Shown: one piece after another, positions 34,151-45,385 of the stretch
Position numbering within the stretch: the first letter of the stretch is position 1
Layout of the letters: every line of letters starts with the position of its first letter
Source of the DNA: Datisca glomerata
Lineage: Eukaryota; Streptophyta; Magnoliopsida; Cucurbitales; Datiscaceae
NCBI GenBank assembly: GCA_003255025.1
Contig: QANY01007271.1
Coordinates: forward strand, 62,001-126,000
Direction of reading: 5' to 3'
DNA length: 64,000 nucleotides
Notes under the pieces: generated by a model
What the model saw: the letters and a program-made list of their open reading frames with translations, nothing else
Database searches by the model: none
What the model was told of the DNA's origin: nothing
Position numbers and translations under genes: made by a program

Positions 34151-35540
34151 AACCCGATACACGCGTAACACGACAATCCTCGAGTCCATGAGACATCTGA
34201 GCCTGTATATACATACTTGAGGATGACTTCTAACTCCTCTGCATGTCCCCGGTGGACCACCTCTAACTCCGCCTCCAAACATGTTATCTCATCATAGGTC
34301 CTTAAACTACGACCCCCCAGCTCATTTGTAAGGTCCTCAATCAGAGATTTGAGTAACTCTTGTTCTGCTCGCCTGGGTGAAACACGGGCAGCGTCAAGGT
34401 CAACCTTGAGTTGAGCCCCACGATACTCCAAAAAAGCACATGCCATAGATACCTAAAATAAAGGTCTGTTAGTAAACCTTGATAAAAACAAAGTAAACTA
34501 AAGATAAAGAAAAAGATAGGGTATAAAGATCAACCTGCCTAGACGCCACAACACTAATGGAAGAGAGACCTTGGTCTTCCAATTCTAAAAGCCCCAAGAC
34601 CTTGTTGACTGTGAAACGCTGCCTGTGCCCCTCCAAAAAAGCCCCCATGTTAGTCCTCATGGATGAGGAACTCATGGCTTCGGTCAGCGCTGTAGACATC
34701 GCTATCTGGGACAATCACCTAGGGGGTTCCTTAGCCCTAGAAGGGTCGGTATGTTCATCAAGGGTGGCATCTCCTTGAGCCTCCTTAGAACTCCTGACAT
34801 CACAAATAAGGGCACAGATGCCCAATGGCTCACCCCTGGTGCCGTCACCAACCTCGGGGGATCCTTAGGAGCTGGGTCGACTGCCTTAACACCAGGACCT
34901 CTAGCAGAACATCCCACCCATATAACACCGGAACCCCTAGAATTGAAAGTTGCCCCGTCGTGAATAACTAGTTCATCATGGGAGGCCAGAACACTGGGAA
35001 CCATCTTGGGATGAACCATGACATCGGAGTTTCTAACAACATTAAGTGCATCTTCCCCACGGTCTTGTCGGACAATGTCACCCTCAATCTGAGAAGGAGA
35101 TGTTGGGCTTGCTCGGGTAAAGATGGTATGGGGTCTGGACCTGGAGAAGGAAGTGTCACGATGCTCGAATAGCTGCTTAAGTTGAGCCATGTCATCTCCC
35201 TCCGCCCTCACCTTCTTTAGACAAAAACGTGGCAAAGGTTCAATGTACTCCGTATGAGCAACCCGATGAGGTGTAGAAAAGTCACGAGAGGATCCTACGA
35301 AGCCGCTAAACTCTCTAACCGAAGGGTGAAGAGCGCTGGGTCACCCTCCAAGGCCATCAGAGGTGTTATCTACCTAGGATAGATGTGAGATGGACGACCG
35401 ACACCATCAAGGGTGTTGCCGGGAGGTTTAGGGCATGAGAGGATCCTCCGGAATAGCCCCCGCCGTGGGGGAGAAATCCTTAACTTTCTCCCTCTTCCAC
35501 TTCTTAGATTCACTCGCCTGCTTCTTGGCCTTAGATGCAC
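34066..35540 (-). pseudogene. Antisense gene of element B (Tat aORF)
   Basis: Minus strand. An exon opens at 35540 after acceptor tttcctcag and reads ASKAKKQASESKKWKREKVK, a basic Ser-rich start. The middle (35235-34700) is Ser/Pro-rich and includes HRDTSFSRSRPH. Then MGAFLEGHRQRFTVNKVLG to VASRQ runs into a phase-0 intron (34534-34453). The final part is VSMACAFLEYRGAQLKVDLD, then RRAEQELLKSLIEDLTNELG and EITCLEAELEVVHRGHAEEL, clearly coiled-coil-like. Intron position and phase match elements A and C. The C-terminus fuses into pol sequence near 34150-34210. Confidence 0.7.
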
Positions 35541-35589
35541 CTGAGGAAACAAATAAAGACATGGGGTGAAGAGCATGTTATTTATAAAG

Positions 35590-36870
35590 ATCCAAAACCT
35601 ATCCTAGCCATACAAAAGTGGAGGGCTTAGATCGTCTCGGGTAACGTGACCATTATGACCCCTACACTAACGCACTTGTCTTTTCACTTAGTCAATGTCA
35701 CTCACTCTATCAAGGCATCGATGCCACTTACTCTATGAATAGGGACGGTCATGTAAAAAAATAAATAAATAAAAATAAAAAAGGGGATGAAAGGAGGAAA
35801 GATCTAAACTCCCTGAGTCCTTAAATATTAACGGCAATGATGAGTTTGGAGGAAATTGTTATACATGTTTCTCGGCTATGTAGAAAGACCTTTAAGGACA
35901 ATAAGAGAGACACCCAAGGTTTGAGGCCAACCAAGGTCTGGGGACTCAGGGAAGCCAGTTCAGCCATCACCCAGGTCCATGGAGTACTACACGCTCGAAG
36001 TCAAGGGTTGTACCCAGGCCCAAATACATATAAGATAAAACACCTAAAGACTCTCGGCAGAGAGAGAGGAGGACATGAGGGCGGGAAACATCACGCCCTA
36101 GTTTAAATTTGGCTCCTAGGCCAAGGCAGAAGTATGTAGGTGTAATCGAATACATTAAATACACCTAGACCAATCAGAGGGCATAGAACAATAAAAGGCA
36201 TGAAGCTCACCATCCAAGGTGTCAGTGAACCTGTGCCCAACAGAGTGTCATCATAAACATTTAAACTTAGAAGTGTTATCGAGTGCCATGGATGAAGAAG
36301 AAAGTATTTTGGGCAAGAAATTCATAAAGAAGCCGAAGAAGAAGAAGATAGATAGAGAGAATATCTTACCACGAGAAAATGAAGGTAGGAAGAAATGAAG
36401 AAAAAGAATCCTTAAGTAGGCAGTGAATTTGAAAAGAAAATAAAAACACGCTCCACGTATTTTTGGAAATAGGAATCTGAAGGGACATATTTGGAAAGGC
36501 GCAACTGACAGGATAGAACTGTCACCTGTTCCACCAAATGGCACGATGACAGCTGGAAAAAGAAAAAAGAAAACAAAGCACACGTCTCTCAAAGAAGTTG
36601 AAAGAGGGAAAATCGAATAGGCAAAAGATAAATGAAGAGTTGCTTTATAGGAAAGATGTCATCAAGACCGAGAAATGAAGCGCCATCATAAAGAAAACAC
36701 ACACCACTCTTGATTTAATTATCATTACATGTATCTGATTGTTATTTTTAAATAAATGCAGGTTTATAAGAAAAGATAAGATGATCTTGGTAAAAAGTGC
36801 ATGCAAAGTCAAAATTCATCATCATTACATGTCAATAAGTGAAACTTTATTGTGTGTAATATGGGGAAAA
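35590..36870. other. Unassigned 3' region of the element A/B complex
   Basis: No recognisable domain. 35590-36250 may be the 3' part or an LTR remnant of element B. 36280-36600 may be the 5' leader of element A's antisense gene: on the minus strand it is CT-rich with a donor-like tcgtg/gtaagata near 36368. A plus-strand open frame at 35837-36106 has no family resemblance. A polypurine tract ends at 36870. Confidence 0.4.
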
Positions 36871-37723
36871 TGAATAGGGAAAAAACTACCCAAGACAGGT
36901 GTACAGAAAGAACGAATCCTGAGGGAACGTGTTGGCCATGAACATAGCAAGATTGTGAGCTCTAAATAGGAAGGAGTTCTAAACGGAAAGGAGTTCTAAA
37001 TAGGAAGGAACTCTAAAATGGGAAGGAGCTCTAAACAAGAAAGAGTTCTAAATGGGAAGAAACTCTAAACAAAATAGAATTCTAAACGGGAAGGAATTTA
37101 AGAAATAAAAAAGCAAACGATTAAACAGGAAAAATTAGATAGAGGACTCCCGCCTTTGAGAACGGGAAAAGAGTGACAAGGGACTCGTGCCTCCAGAACG
37201 GCTAAGGCACTCGCCAAACTATGCAAGAACGGAAAAGAAAAAAATGCGAACAGATGGAAGGGATCGGAAATAAACAGACAAAAGGTCATTATTGATTAGG
37301 TAAGCTAAAATGACTTGGATGAGACAGATTGGCAGGCCACCAAGTGGCTCAGATTGATCAGCTCGAAACCACAAGAAATCACCAAGTGGCCATGACTAAT
37401 TGGCGGCTGAGCGAGACAGATGGGAAATGAGAAATGGAAAGTGGCCCACATCTGGCAGGGTAATCCCCACGAACGGGTGTGATCCCTAGGCATAACGAGT
37501 ACCTCCATTAGTATTTTTATTTTAATCAACTCATGCTATTTGGGGAGCCTATATAAGGCCAATGTATTAAATAAGAAGGACATTCAGTACAAAAAAGAGA
37601 ACCTAGAACTTTTACTCATTGCATTCTCTTGTTCTTTAACTCTCTCTTAGTAATACTTATATAAATCAATCATTATCAATATTTTTCCCTTTGATCTTTG
37701 ATTAACGGAAAAAATTCTTTACA
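36871..37723 (+). repeat. 3' LTR of element A
   Basis: 853 bp, starting tgaataggg after the tract ggggaaaa and ending ctttaca, followed by the target duplication ataat. Promoter-like elements are complete here: a TATA box in agcctatataaggcc at about 37548, with the presumed transcript start some 30 bases on. The 18-19 bp minisatellite recurs at about 36960-37095. Confidence 0.9.
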
Positions 37724-37728
37724 ATAAT

Positions 37729-38319
37729 GACAAGTTGGGTTGGCCCAGTTGGTTAAGCCCCCACACCCATATTCTATATTTTAACCTTTATTTAAAAAAT
37801 TACAGAGGGATAGGAAAAATTGCAGAAAACTGAACAATTATACGATAACCCACTTTACGAAGATCTCTTCCTTCTTTTTGGGATTGAGATAATCAACATA
37901 AATATAAAAAGGTATCCAAATATTTTGATAAATATTTTTTATTGTAGTTTTGATTGTCCAAGAAATAGGTTTGATTGTCCATGGTGGGTCTCTGAGATCA
38001 TTTCGATGACCTATGAGTTATCGTATTATTAGTCTAGGGTTTATATATATATATGTATATAGGAATGAAAAATGTATTGATAATAGTCATAAAATGCTAT
38101 AATAAAACTTATAACAAGAGAAAATAAATGCTATCATCAAATCATTGATATGGGACTAAAAACACTATGATATTATCCGCCAACAGGGAGATGTAAATTT
38201 CATATTGTCTTTCCACAACTTGTGCTTTTTTATACTTTAGTGGGGGAATTAAGAAACATATATATGGTTTTGTTACATGATGAACACTTGAGTTTGATTT
38301 TAAAAAAAAATTCTATGTT
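37729..38319. other. Spacer between the two gypsy elements
   Basis: About 590 bp of AT-rich DNA. It starts with a tRNA-like phrase, gggttggcccagttggttaag at about 37738, resembling a SINE A box, but no matching B box follows. No gene seen. Confidence 0.4.
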
Positions 38320-38324
38320 ATACT

Positions 38325-38867
38325 TGAGTAGGAGTAATTTTCTGTGCTCAGCCACGTCAACAGAAAGGAAAAATGATCAAAGTAAATGCCACGGAAGCAT
38401 TAAGGGAATGGTGGAATTTTCCACATTGACAAATTTGAAGAAGCTAATCTAAAGTCAAGCGCCTAGTTAGGGTAGCTGAAATGTAAAAGTCACATAAGAA
38501 TTCATGAAGAATAAAGAAGTCGACCAAGAGACCTGTCACTACTACAAATTTGGTGGCAATCACAACCATCATCAGATTTGTCACACTACGCCAAATAATT
38601 TGAATTTAAAAGTTGTTATATTGATAAGGAAGGCTCAGCTATTCCCCTAAAAGATGAAGCAAATCTTGGAAGATAAACTCAATCTCAAAGAATATCCGTT
38701 TATTCTTGTTTTATTTCAGGTATTAGTTTGTGTTACAAGCCTCTAAATACATGCCAAATTGTAAATTGAAAGATCGTCGAATACAAGCCATTGCAACTTG
38801 CTTACTCTCGTATTTACTTTCTCTACTGTTGATATTTTTTTGTTTTAGAGGAAAAAAATCATTTTCA
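38325..38867 (+). repeat. 5' LTR of element C
   Basis: 543 bp, alignable throughout with 48307-48842. It contains caagcctctaaatacatgcc near 38738, a possible TATA-type promoter (ctataaatac in the other LTR). The block cactactacaaatttggtgg at 38536 looks like a CACTA end, but the other LTR reads cacaactgtaaatttggtgg, so it is ordinary LTR sequence. Confidence 0.9.
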
Positions 38868-38930
38868 TTTTAGTGCTCATGTTGAGAGTCAAGAGAAAAA
38901 GCTCGAGAGACCTACCCAAAAACACTGAAC

Positions 38931-40442
38931 ATGCCTAGAACTAGATCCAATACAGCCTACAATGGAGACAACGAAGCCAGAAACACTAACGAGCAAACAG
39001 ATCAACCAACCCCGCCAGCAGGGTACTCTAGACAATTTTGACTGGAATGCGAGAGATGGAAGAACGGAATGCAGAAACACAGCGCGATGCATAGAGAGCT
39101 ATGTAAGAGCAGATCCATGCTCTTCAGCAATAGGTGGCCCGGACGCGTGATGAGATTAGCCAAAGAGTCAATGGCGAGGAACAGGATGTCCGTTCTAAGA
39201 ATAACATGCGAGAAATGAGACAAGAAAATCATGAAAACAGCATGAACATGCAACGAGAAGAAGGAGAAATCCAGTCTTTGAGCCGAGAAAAGGAGAATGT
39301 AGAGGAGATGCACCAATCAAGAATAATCACCAAGGAAGCCCTGGAAGAATTATTAGAACGAAAAATGCTAGAGATGAGGAACCTGGGGAGTACTGGAAAA
39401 AGTGACCTTGAATCTTTCACCCGTACCTTGTTGAGTCCAGAGATTCTAGCGGCTCTTGTACCCAAGAAGTTTGTGGCCCCAAATTTCAAGTGTTACAAGG
39501 GAAAGATGGATCTAGTTGATCATCGTCACTGTTTCAGGAAGATAATGGCATTATATCAACTTGATGATGAGCCAATGTGCAGAATGTTCCCAGCCAGTCT
39601 GGATGGACCGACCTTAAAATGGTATCATTCACTTCATGTTCATTCAATTAACTAACTTTTCTATTATGTCTTGTCTTTCTAAAACAGTACTCCTTACGAG
39701 AGACACATAGTATCTCCTCACGATCATAATCAAGGAAGGAGAATCCTTATGGGAGTACACCCACAGGTTCAAAGATGAAATGGTGAAGGTAAAAAACTGT
39801 GATGATCAGGTGGCCAAACTAGCTTTTAGGAGAGGATTGGGACCAAACTCAACCTTGTTTGAATACTTGTCAAAGACAAAACCCTTATCTATGGTAGAGA
39901 CTTTCCAACGGGCCCAGACTTATATCATACTAGAAGAAGAAAAAAAAAGTCTGTTGAAAGCAAACGAACAAAGAAAGGAAGAATCATATCAGCGAGAGAG
40001 GAACTCCAGATCAGAAAGGAAGAGAACTCACAAAATGGATAAAACCGAGGAAAGGGGAGGAAAACAGGGAAGGACAGAATATCAGAGGCAAGACTTGAGT
40101 AGAGTACATCTGAGGGACAAGGTCTACACACTGTTGACCCTCTCAGTAAATCAGATTAAAGACAAATCATGGTTGAAAAGACCAACATTGCTTACAAAAG
40201 AACCCAGCTACAAAGACAAGGATAAGTTTTGTTCTTCTTACATAAGCAGTGGACATTACACTAGAGTTTGCTTCCAACTCAAAGATTATATTGAAGAACT
40301 TATAAAAGATGGATATATGCACCGATTTGTGAAAATAGAAGAGCAGGAGTGGGTGACAAAGGAAGAAGATCGTGGCAATGAAAAGCGTGATAATGAGAAA
40401 CAGCCTCTTCGAGTTGTCAGCACTATCATTGCATTGATATAA
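38931..40442 (+). pseudogene. gag of element C
   Basis: Starts MPRTRSNTAYNGDNEARNTN 64 bp after the LTR. After a stop at about 39041 and frame changes, the main body at 39134-39655 includes ALEELLERKMLEMRNL, LVPKKFVAPNFKCYKGKMDL, MALYQLDDEPMCRMFPASLD and GPTLKWYHSL, the standard Ty3/gypsy gag core. It resumes at 39780 with KVKNCDDQVAKLAFRRGL to TFQRAQTYIILEEEKK. It ends with the knuckle-like FCSSYISSGHYTRVCFQLKD and GNEKRDNEKQPLRVVSTIIA at 40440. Encodes the structural particle protein; disabled here. Confidence 0.85.
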
Positions 40443-40539
40443 CAGGAAGGAACAACAAGGAAATAGAGGAAGCAATACTGTAAGAAGCCGATGTTGGAAA
40501 AGCGCATGGAGAACCACTCATCTGATGACGGGACTCCCG

Positions 40540-42949
40540 TTAATATTTGATGATCTAGATCTTGAACACGACGCACTTATCATTTCAATACAGGTCGGTA
40601 ATTACCTCTTGAGAAGAATTCTGGTGGATGATGAAAGCGCGGTTAACATTCTGTACCGAACCACGTTGGAAAAGATGTCAATGAGATATCAGAAGCTGTA
40701 GGGAACCTCACAATCATTGATAGGTTTTAATGGAGCTATCAGCTACTCGGAGGGGATCCTTACTCCCCTTGTAAAAGCTTAGCCTTTTAATCATATGACT
40801 GAGATTCGTGATTCTGGATACTTCGTCCCCGTACAACGTCATTCTAGGAAGAACACGACTGCATAAGATGAAAGTTAAATTGTCAACCTTCTACCAAGTG
40901 TTGAAGTACCCCTCACCAAATGAGATCGAAACCATCAAGGGAGACTAGGCTTCAGCCCATACCTATTCCGTAACAGCATTAAAGTCAGCAAAGAAAAAGT
41001 GTACAGAAGAAGCAGAGCTCAGATAGCCAAAGGAAGTAACTCAATAGCAATCAATGGGCAAAGGGTCAAACGGTCCGAAATACAAGGCAGGGGAACATAC
41101 AGAGCTGGTGTGATTAGAAGAAGGAACACAGAAGATGACAAACATTGGCACCTGCCTCGAGCAAGTAGAAAAATACATGTTGATCGATTTCTTACGAAGG
41201 AATAAATATGTTTTTGCTACTACTGCACAAGAAATGTGTGGGATTCCAGAAGAGATTATATGTCACAAGTTGAACACTGATCCGACAGTAGAGTTTTGCA
41301 CTAGAACAGAATAAATCAATAAAAGAAGAAGTAGGTAAGCTATTGGACGTGGGGTTTATCAGAGAAGTTAACTACCTGGAGTGGCTGGCCAATGTGGTGA
41401 TGGTCCGAAAAAAGAATGGCAAATGGAGAATCTGTGTGGATTTCATCGACTTAAACAAAACTTGTCTACAAGATAACTATCCGCTTCCCAGAATTGACCA
41501 AATGGACACCACATCTGGACATGAACTCTTCAGCTTTATGGGGGCTTACTCCGGATATAACCAGGTGAAACTATCCCAACCTGACCAAGAAAAAACTTCT
41601 TTTAATACTGAATATGGCATCTATTGTTATAAAGTAATGCCCTTTGGGCTGAAAAATGCAGGAGCCACATACCAGATATTAGTGAACAAATTATTCCAGA
41701 GTCAGATCGGGAGAAATATGTAGGTGCACATGGACGACTTGTTGGTAAAAAGAAAAGAACGAACGAACCATATCCAAGACCTAGAGGAGGCTTTCTCGGT
41801 CCTAAGAAAGAACTCAATGAAGTTGAACCCGAAGAAGTGTACTTTTGACGTAGCTGTAGGGAAATTCCTTGGCCACTTGATAACTCGGTGGGGGATAGAA
41901 GTTAACCCAGACCAAGTGAAAGCTATAATGGAGATGAAATCCCCGAGGAATAAAAAATAAATTCAAGGATTAACTGGGAGACTCGCGACACTCAACAGGT
42001 TTATTTCCACATCAATAGATAAATGCAAGTCGTTCTTTGATAAGCTGAGAAAGAACTCTACAAACGAATGGGATGAGGAGTGTGAAGAGGTCTTTAACAG
42101 AATCAATGAGTACTTAACAATGCCCCCACTACTCTCAAAACCAATGCCTGGAGAGAAACTCCTCTTACATGCTGCAGTTTCAGAAACAACTATGAATGTT
42201 GTGCTCATTAGAGAAGAAGAAAAGAAGCAGAATCCCATATACTTCGTTAGTAAAAGCTTGGTGGCAGAAAAGATGAGATATAAAAAGGTGAAAAAATTGG
42301 TACTGGCCATCGTAACTGCCGCAAGGAAGCTTAGACCTTATTTCTAGGTACACAGGATTCGAGCATTAACGGACACACCTGTTAAAAGTCTACTGCACTC
42401 CTCAGAGGTGAGTGGAAGAATAAAAAAATGAGCAATCAAATTACACCAATATGAGATCAGCTATGAACCCAGAACTTCAATCAAGGGGCAAGTGTTAGTA
42501 GATTTCATCGTACATTTCGTCGCAGAAGTGAGTAGTCTAGAGCAGCCTAAAGAAATTGAGGCGGGTTTTTGGAAAATGTTGATGACGCTTCTAATAATAA
42601 GGGAGTTGGAGTTGGGGTAGTGGTGCAAACCTCATTTGGAGAAATATTAGAACATTCTATCTCATTTGGATTCAATGCATCAAACAATGATGCTGAGTAT
42701 GAACCGTTAATATCTAGAATATTATTGCTACGAGAATATGAGGTAACCAATGTGAAAATATTTTGTGATTCTATGTTAATTGTCAAACAGGTAACAGGAG
42801 AATACGTAGCTAAAGACGAGAGAATGATAAGTTATTTACATCGGGCAAAAGAATTGTTGAACTCGTTCAAATGCTATGAGATTCAACAAATTTTGAGAAC
42901 TGAGTATAGACGCGCATATGCGCTAGCAAATTTGGGCTCATCTTTATGA
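40540..42949 (+). pseudogene. Protease, RT and two RNase H domains of element C
   Basis: Protease: LLRRILVDDESAVNILYRTT (about 40605), where the usual Asp-Gly-Ser is Asp-Glu-Ser. RT: WLANVVMVRKKNGKWRICVD, FIDLNKTCLQDNYPLPRIDQ, MPFGLKNAGATYQILVNKLF, then a stop and VHMDDLLVKR (41727). RT needs Y-V/M-D-D here, so the Tyr has become His. LNPKKCTFDVAVGKFLGHLI follows. First RNase H: about 41963-42540 (YFVSKSLVAEKMRY, VTAARKLRPYF). Second RNase H: about 42569-42949 (DDASNNKGVGVGVVVQTSFG, NDAEYEPLISRILLLREYEV, FCDSMLIVKQVTGEYV). Stops at 41720, 41958 and 42346. Confidence 0.88.
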
Positions 42950-43159
42950 TTCCCGCATAAAAGAAATGTGCCTGTAGAATTCTTGGAAAAATTGAGTGTT
43001 CAGCCCTCATCGAACATCATTGCTGAAGTAGAAACTGGAGAGGAACCTAGATGGCAACATGATGTAATCCTCTATCTCAAAAAAGGAGTACTCCCTAAAG
43101 AAACACTGCTAGCAAAACATTCCAGCAACAAAGTGCAAGGTACACGTTAATAAATGGAT

Positions 43160-44270
43160 TATTTTATAGAAAATATTTTTCAGGACCATACTTGAAATTC
43201 TTAAAGGAGAAAGAAACATAGTATGTCCTAGCCAAAATTCATGAAGGAGTATGTGGAAACCATACTTGAGGAAGGTCAATTGCTCACAAAGTCATAAAAT
43301 GAGGGATACTACTAGCCTGGAATGCATCGAGACACCAGCAATATGTGAAGAAATGTGACAGATGCCAGCGATTCGCCACAGTCACCAGAATGGCTTCGGG
43401 AGAACTGAACACAGTGGCGAGCCCATGGCCCTTCATTGAATGGGCGCTCGACATCATCGGTCCACTCCCTATGGCACCAGCTCAGAGGCGCTTCTTGCTA
43501 GTAACCATAAACTATTTCACGAAGTGGATAGAAGCAGAAGCTTTTGCGAGAGTCAAGGAAGAATAATTTAAGGGTTTTTTTGTGGAAAAACATAATATGC
43601 AGATATGGAATACCCAAGATATTGGTCTCAGATAATGGACTACAGTTCATAGGAAATTTGTTAAAGGCTTCTACGAAGAACTGAACATCACCAATCGGTT
43701 CTCTACTCCATACTACCCACAAGGAAACGAGCAAGCCGAGAGGTCGAATCATATTATACTCGACAACGTGAAGAAGCGACTAGAGTCAGCGAAAGGGAAA
43801 TGGGTAGAGGAGCTACCAGCTGTACTGTGGGCATATATAACTACTCCTAGAGAAGCCACCGAAGAAACATTGTTCGCCTTAGCATTCAGGGCAGAAGCGG
43901 TAATTCCTATCAAAATTGGAAGCCCAATAGTTAGATCAGAGTTGAATGAGAAATACAATGATAAACTCCTCAAGAGAAGTCTGGATCAATTGGAGGAATG
44001 AAGAGAAACTGCCCTAGTCAGAGTAGCACGTTATAATCAGAAAAGAAGATCCTATTTCAGAAAAGAATGAAGAAACATGAATTCTAAAAAGGGGATCTAG
44101 TCCTAAGAAAAGTCTTTCAATCAGAGGGGAAGTTCGGGCCAACTTGGGAAGGACCGTACATCGTCAATGGCATTGGAGGAACTAGGTACTACTACTTAAT
44201 GATAGAGGAAGGAGCAAACCTGGCAAAACCATAGAACGTGTTTCATTTAAAAAGGTACTTTGTGTAATTA
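43160..44270 (+). pseudogene. Integrase of element C
   Basis: Zinc-binding end: KKCDRCQRFATVTRM (43345). Core: PWPFIEWALDIIGPLPMAP, with the first Asp. [17 protein letters not shown] follows, where other copies read [16 protein letters not shown] (43630) carries the second Asp and YPQGNEQAERSNHIILDNVK (43722) the Glu. The C-terminal region is EELPAVLWAYITTPREATEE to RSLDQLEE, then a broken chromo-less tail. All three acidic residues can be located, but stops at 43564 and several frameshifts separate them. Confidence 0.85.
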
Positions 44271-44379
44271 TGATTTTATGATGAATATTTCTCCCCGTGG
44301 TTTTTTCCTGTAAGGGGTTTCCACGTAAAAAAAATCTAGTGTCAACTCTCTAACTCTTCTTCTAGGAAAACACAGCAAT

Positions 44380-45000
44380 GGCCTAAGGGCGTAAGTCCTT
44401 GGGAGGGGAAATTCTTAAGTCCTACTCTTAGAAGAAACTAAGGATGTAAGTCCTTGGGAGGGTAGTTCATAAGTCATACTCTTAGAAGGAACTAAGGGCG
44501 TAAGTCCTTAAGAGAGGCAACTCATAAGTCCTACTCTTAAAAAGAACTATGGGCGTAAGTCATTGGGAGGGGCAGCTCATAAGTCCTACTCTCAGAAGGA
44601 ACTAAGGGCGTAAGTCCTTGGGAGTGGCCGTTCATAAGTCATACTCTCATAAAGAACTAAAGGCGTAAGTCCTTAGGAGGGGCAGATCATAAGTCCTACT
44701 CTTAGAAGGAACTGAGGGCGCAAGTCCTTGGGAGAGGCAGTTCATAAATCCTACTCTCATAAAGAATTAAGGGCGTAAGTCCTTGGGAGGGGTGACTCAT
44801 AAGTCCTACTCTTAGAAGGAACTAAGGGCGTAAGTCCTTGAGAGGGGAAACTCGTAAGTCCTACTCTCAGAATGAACTAAGGGACGCAAGTCCTTAGCAA
44901 GGGTAGTTCATAAATCCTGCTCTTAGAAGGAACTAAGGACGTAAGTCTTTGAGAAGGAAAACTCATAAGTCCTACTCTCAAAAGAAATTGAGACACAAGC
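44380..45000. repeat. 55 bp tandem array in element C
   Basis: About eleven units with anchor gtaagtcctt at 44391, 44446, 44500, 44555, 44610, 44665 and onward every 54-56 bp (one unit reads gcaagtcctt). Consensus phrases are gaactaagggcgtaagtcc, ttgggaggggcagttcat and aagtcctactctcagaag. It lies between integrase and the antisense gene. No coding frame is conserved. Confidence 0.92.
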
Positions 45001-45385
45001 CGCGATGGTCAAAGGGCAAGAACAGAAGAAAGAGAATCGCCTAAAAAAGAGAGAGAAACAAAAGGAAGAAGAGAAAAGAAGCTTCAGAAGTTGAGCCTGG
45101 AAAGCCCAGACTAGATGGTAAAGCTAGACCTTGATAAAAAATAGAACAAAGCTCAAAAAACTCAAAAGTTCATGATGAGAAATGATCAGAAGCTGAACCG
45201 GACTAGAAAGCTCAGACCCAAACACCAAAAGCCTAAGCATTTTAGAGGTTGTTACTCCAATTCAAAAAGCACATTTGGACATCAATAAGGTAAAGTTTCT
45301 TAGATTAATAAAAGGAAGGGAGTTTGAAAAATCTTTTGCATCGATAAAGTTGAAATATAATAACGACTTGCTTAAAAAAACTAAA

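Larger units (their letters stand above)
25306..37723 (+). mobile_element. Ty3/gypsy element A (Tat-like), with 5' deletion and a nested partial element
   Basis: The 3' LTR is 36871-37723 and the truncated 5' LTR 25306-25938; both begin TGAA. The exact 5 bp duplication ataat sits at 25301-25305 and 37724-37728. A polypurine tract, atggggaaaa, precedes the 3' LTR. The interior runs gag remnant, protease, RT, RNase H, second (archaeal-type) RNase H, integrase, tandem repeats and antisense gene. It is then interrupted by a second, partial element (B, about 32.2-35.5 kb, possibly to 36.2 kb). The extra RNase H and antisense gene point to the Tat lineage. All coding regions carry stops. Confidence 0.9.

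Noticed and set aside
35837..36106. 89-codon plus-strand open frame
   Set aside because: No family resemblance, no conserved neighbour and located in the decayed A/B complex.
37735..37790. tRNA-like A box (tggcccagttggttaag), possible tRNA or SINE head
   Set aside because: No B box at the expected distance, no cloverleaf and no A-tail seen.
38536..38556. CACTACTACAAA, like a CACTA transposon end
   Set aside because: It lies inside the 5' LTR of element C; the matching position of the 3' LTR reads cacaactgtaaa, with no boundary there.
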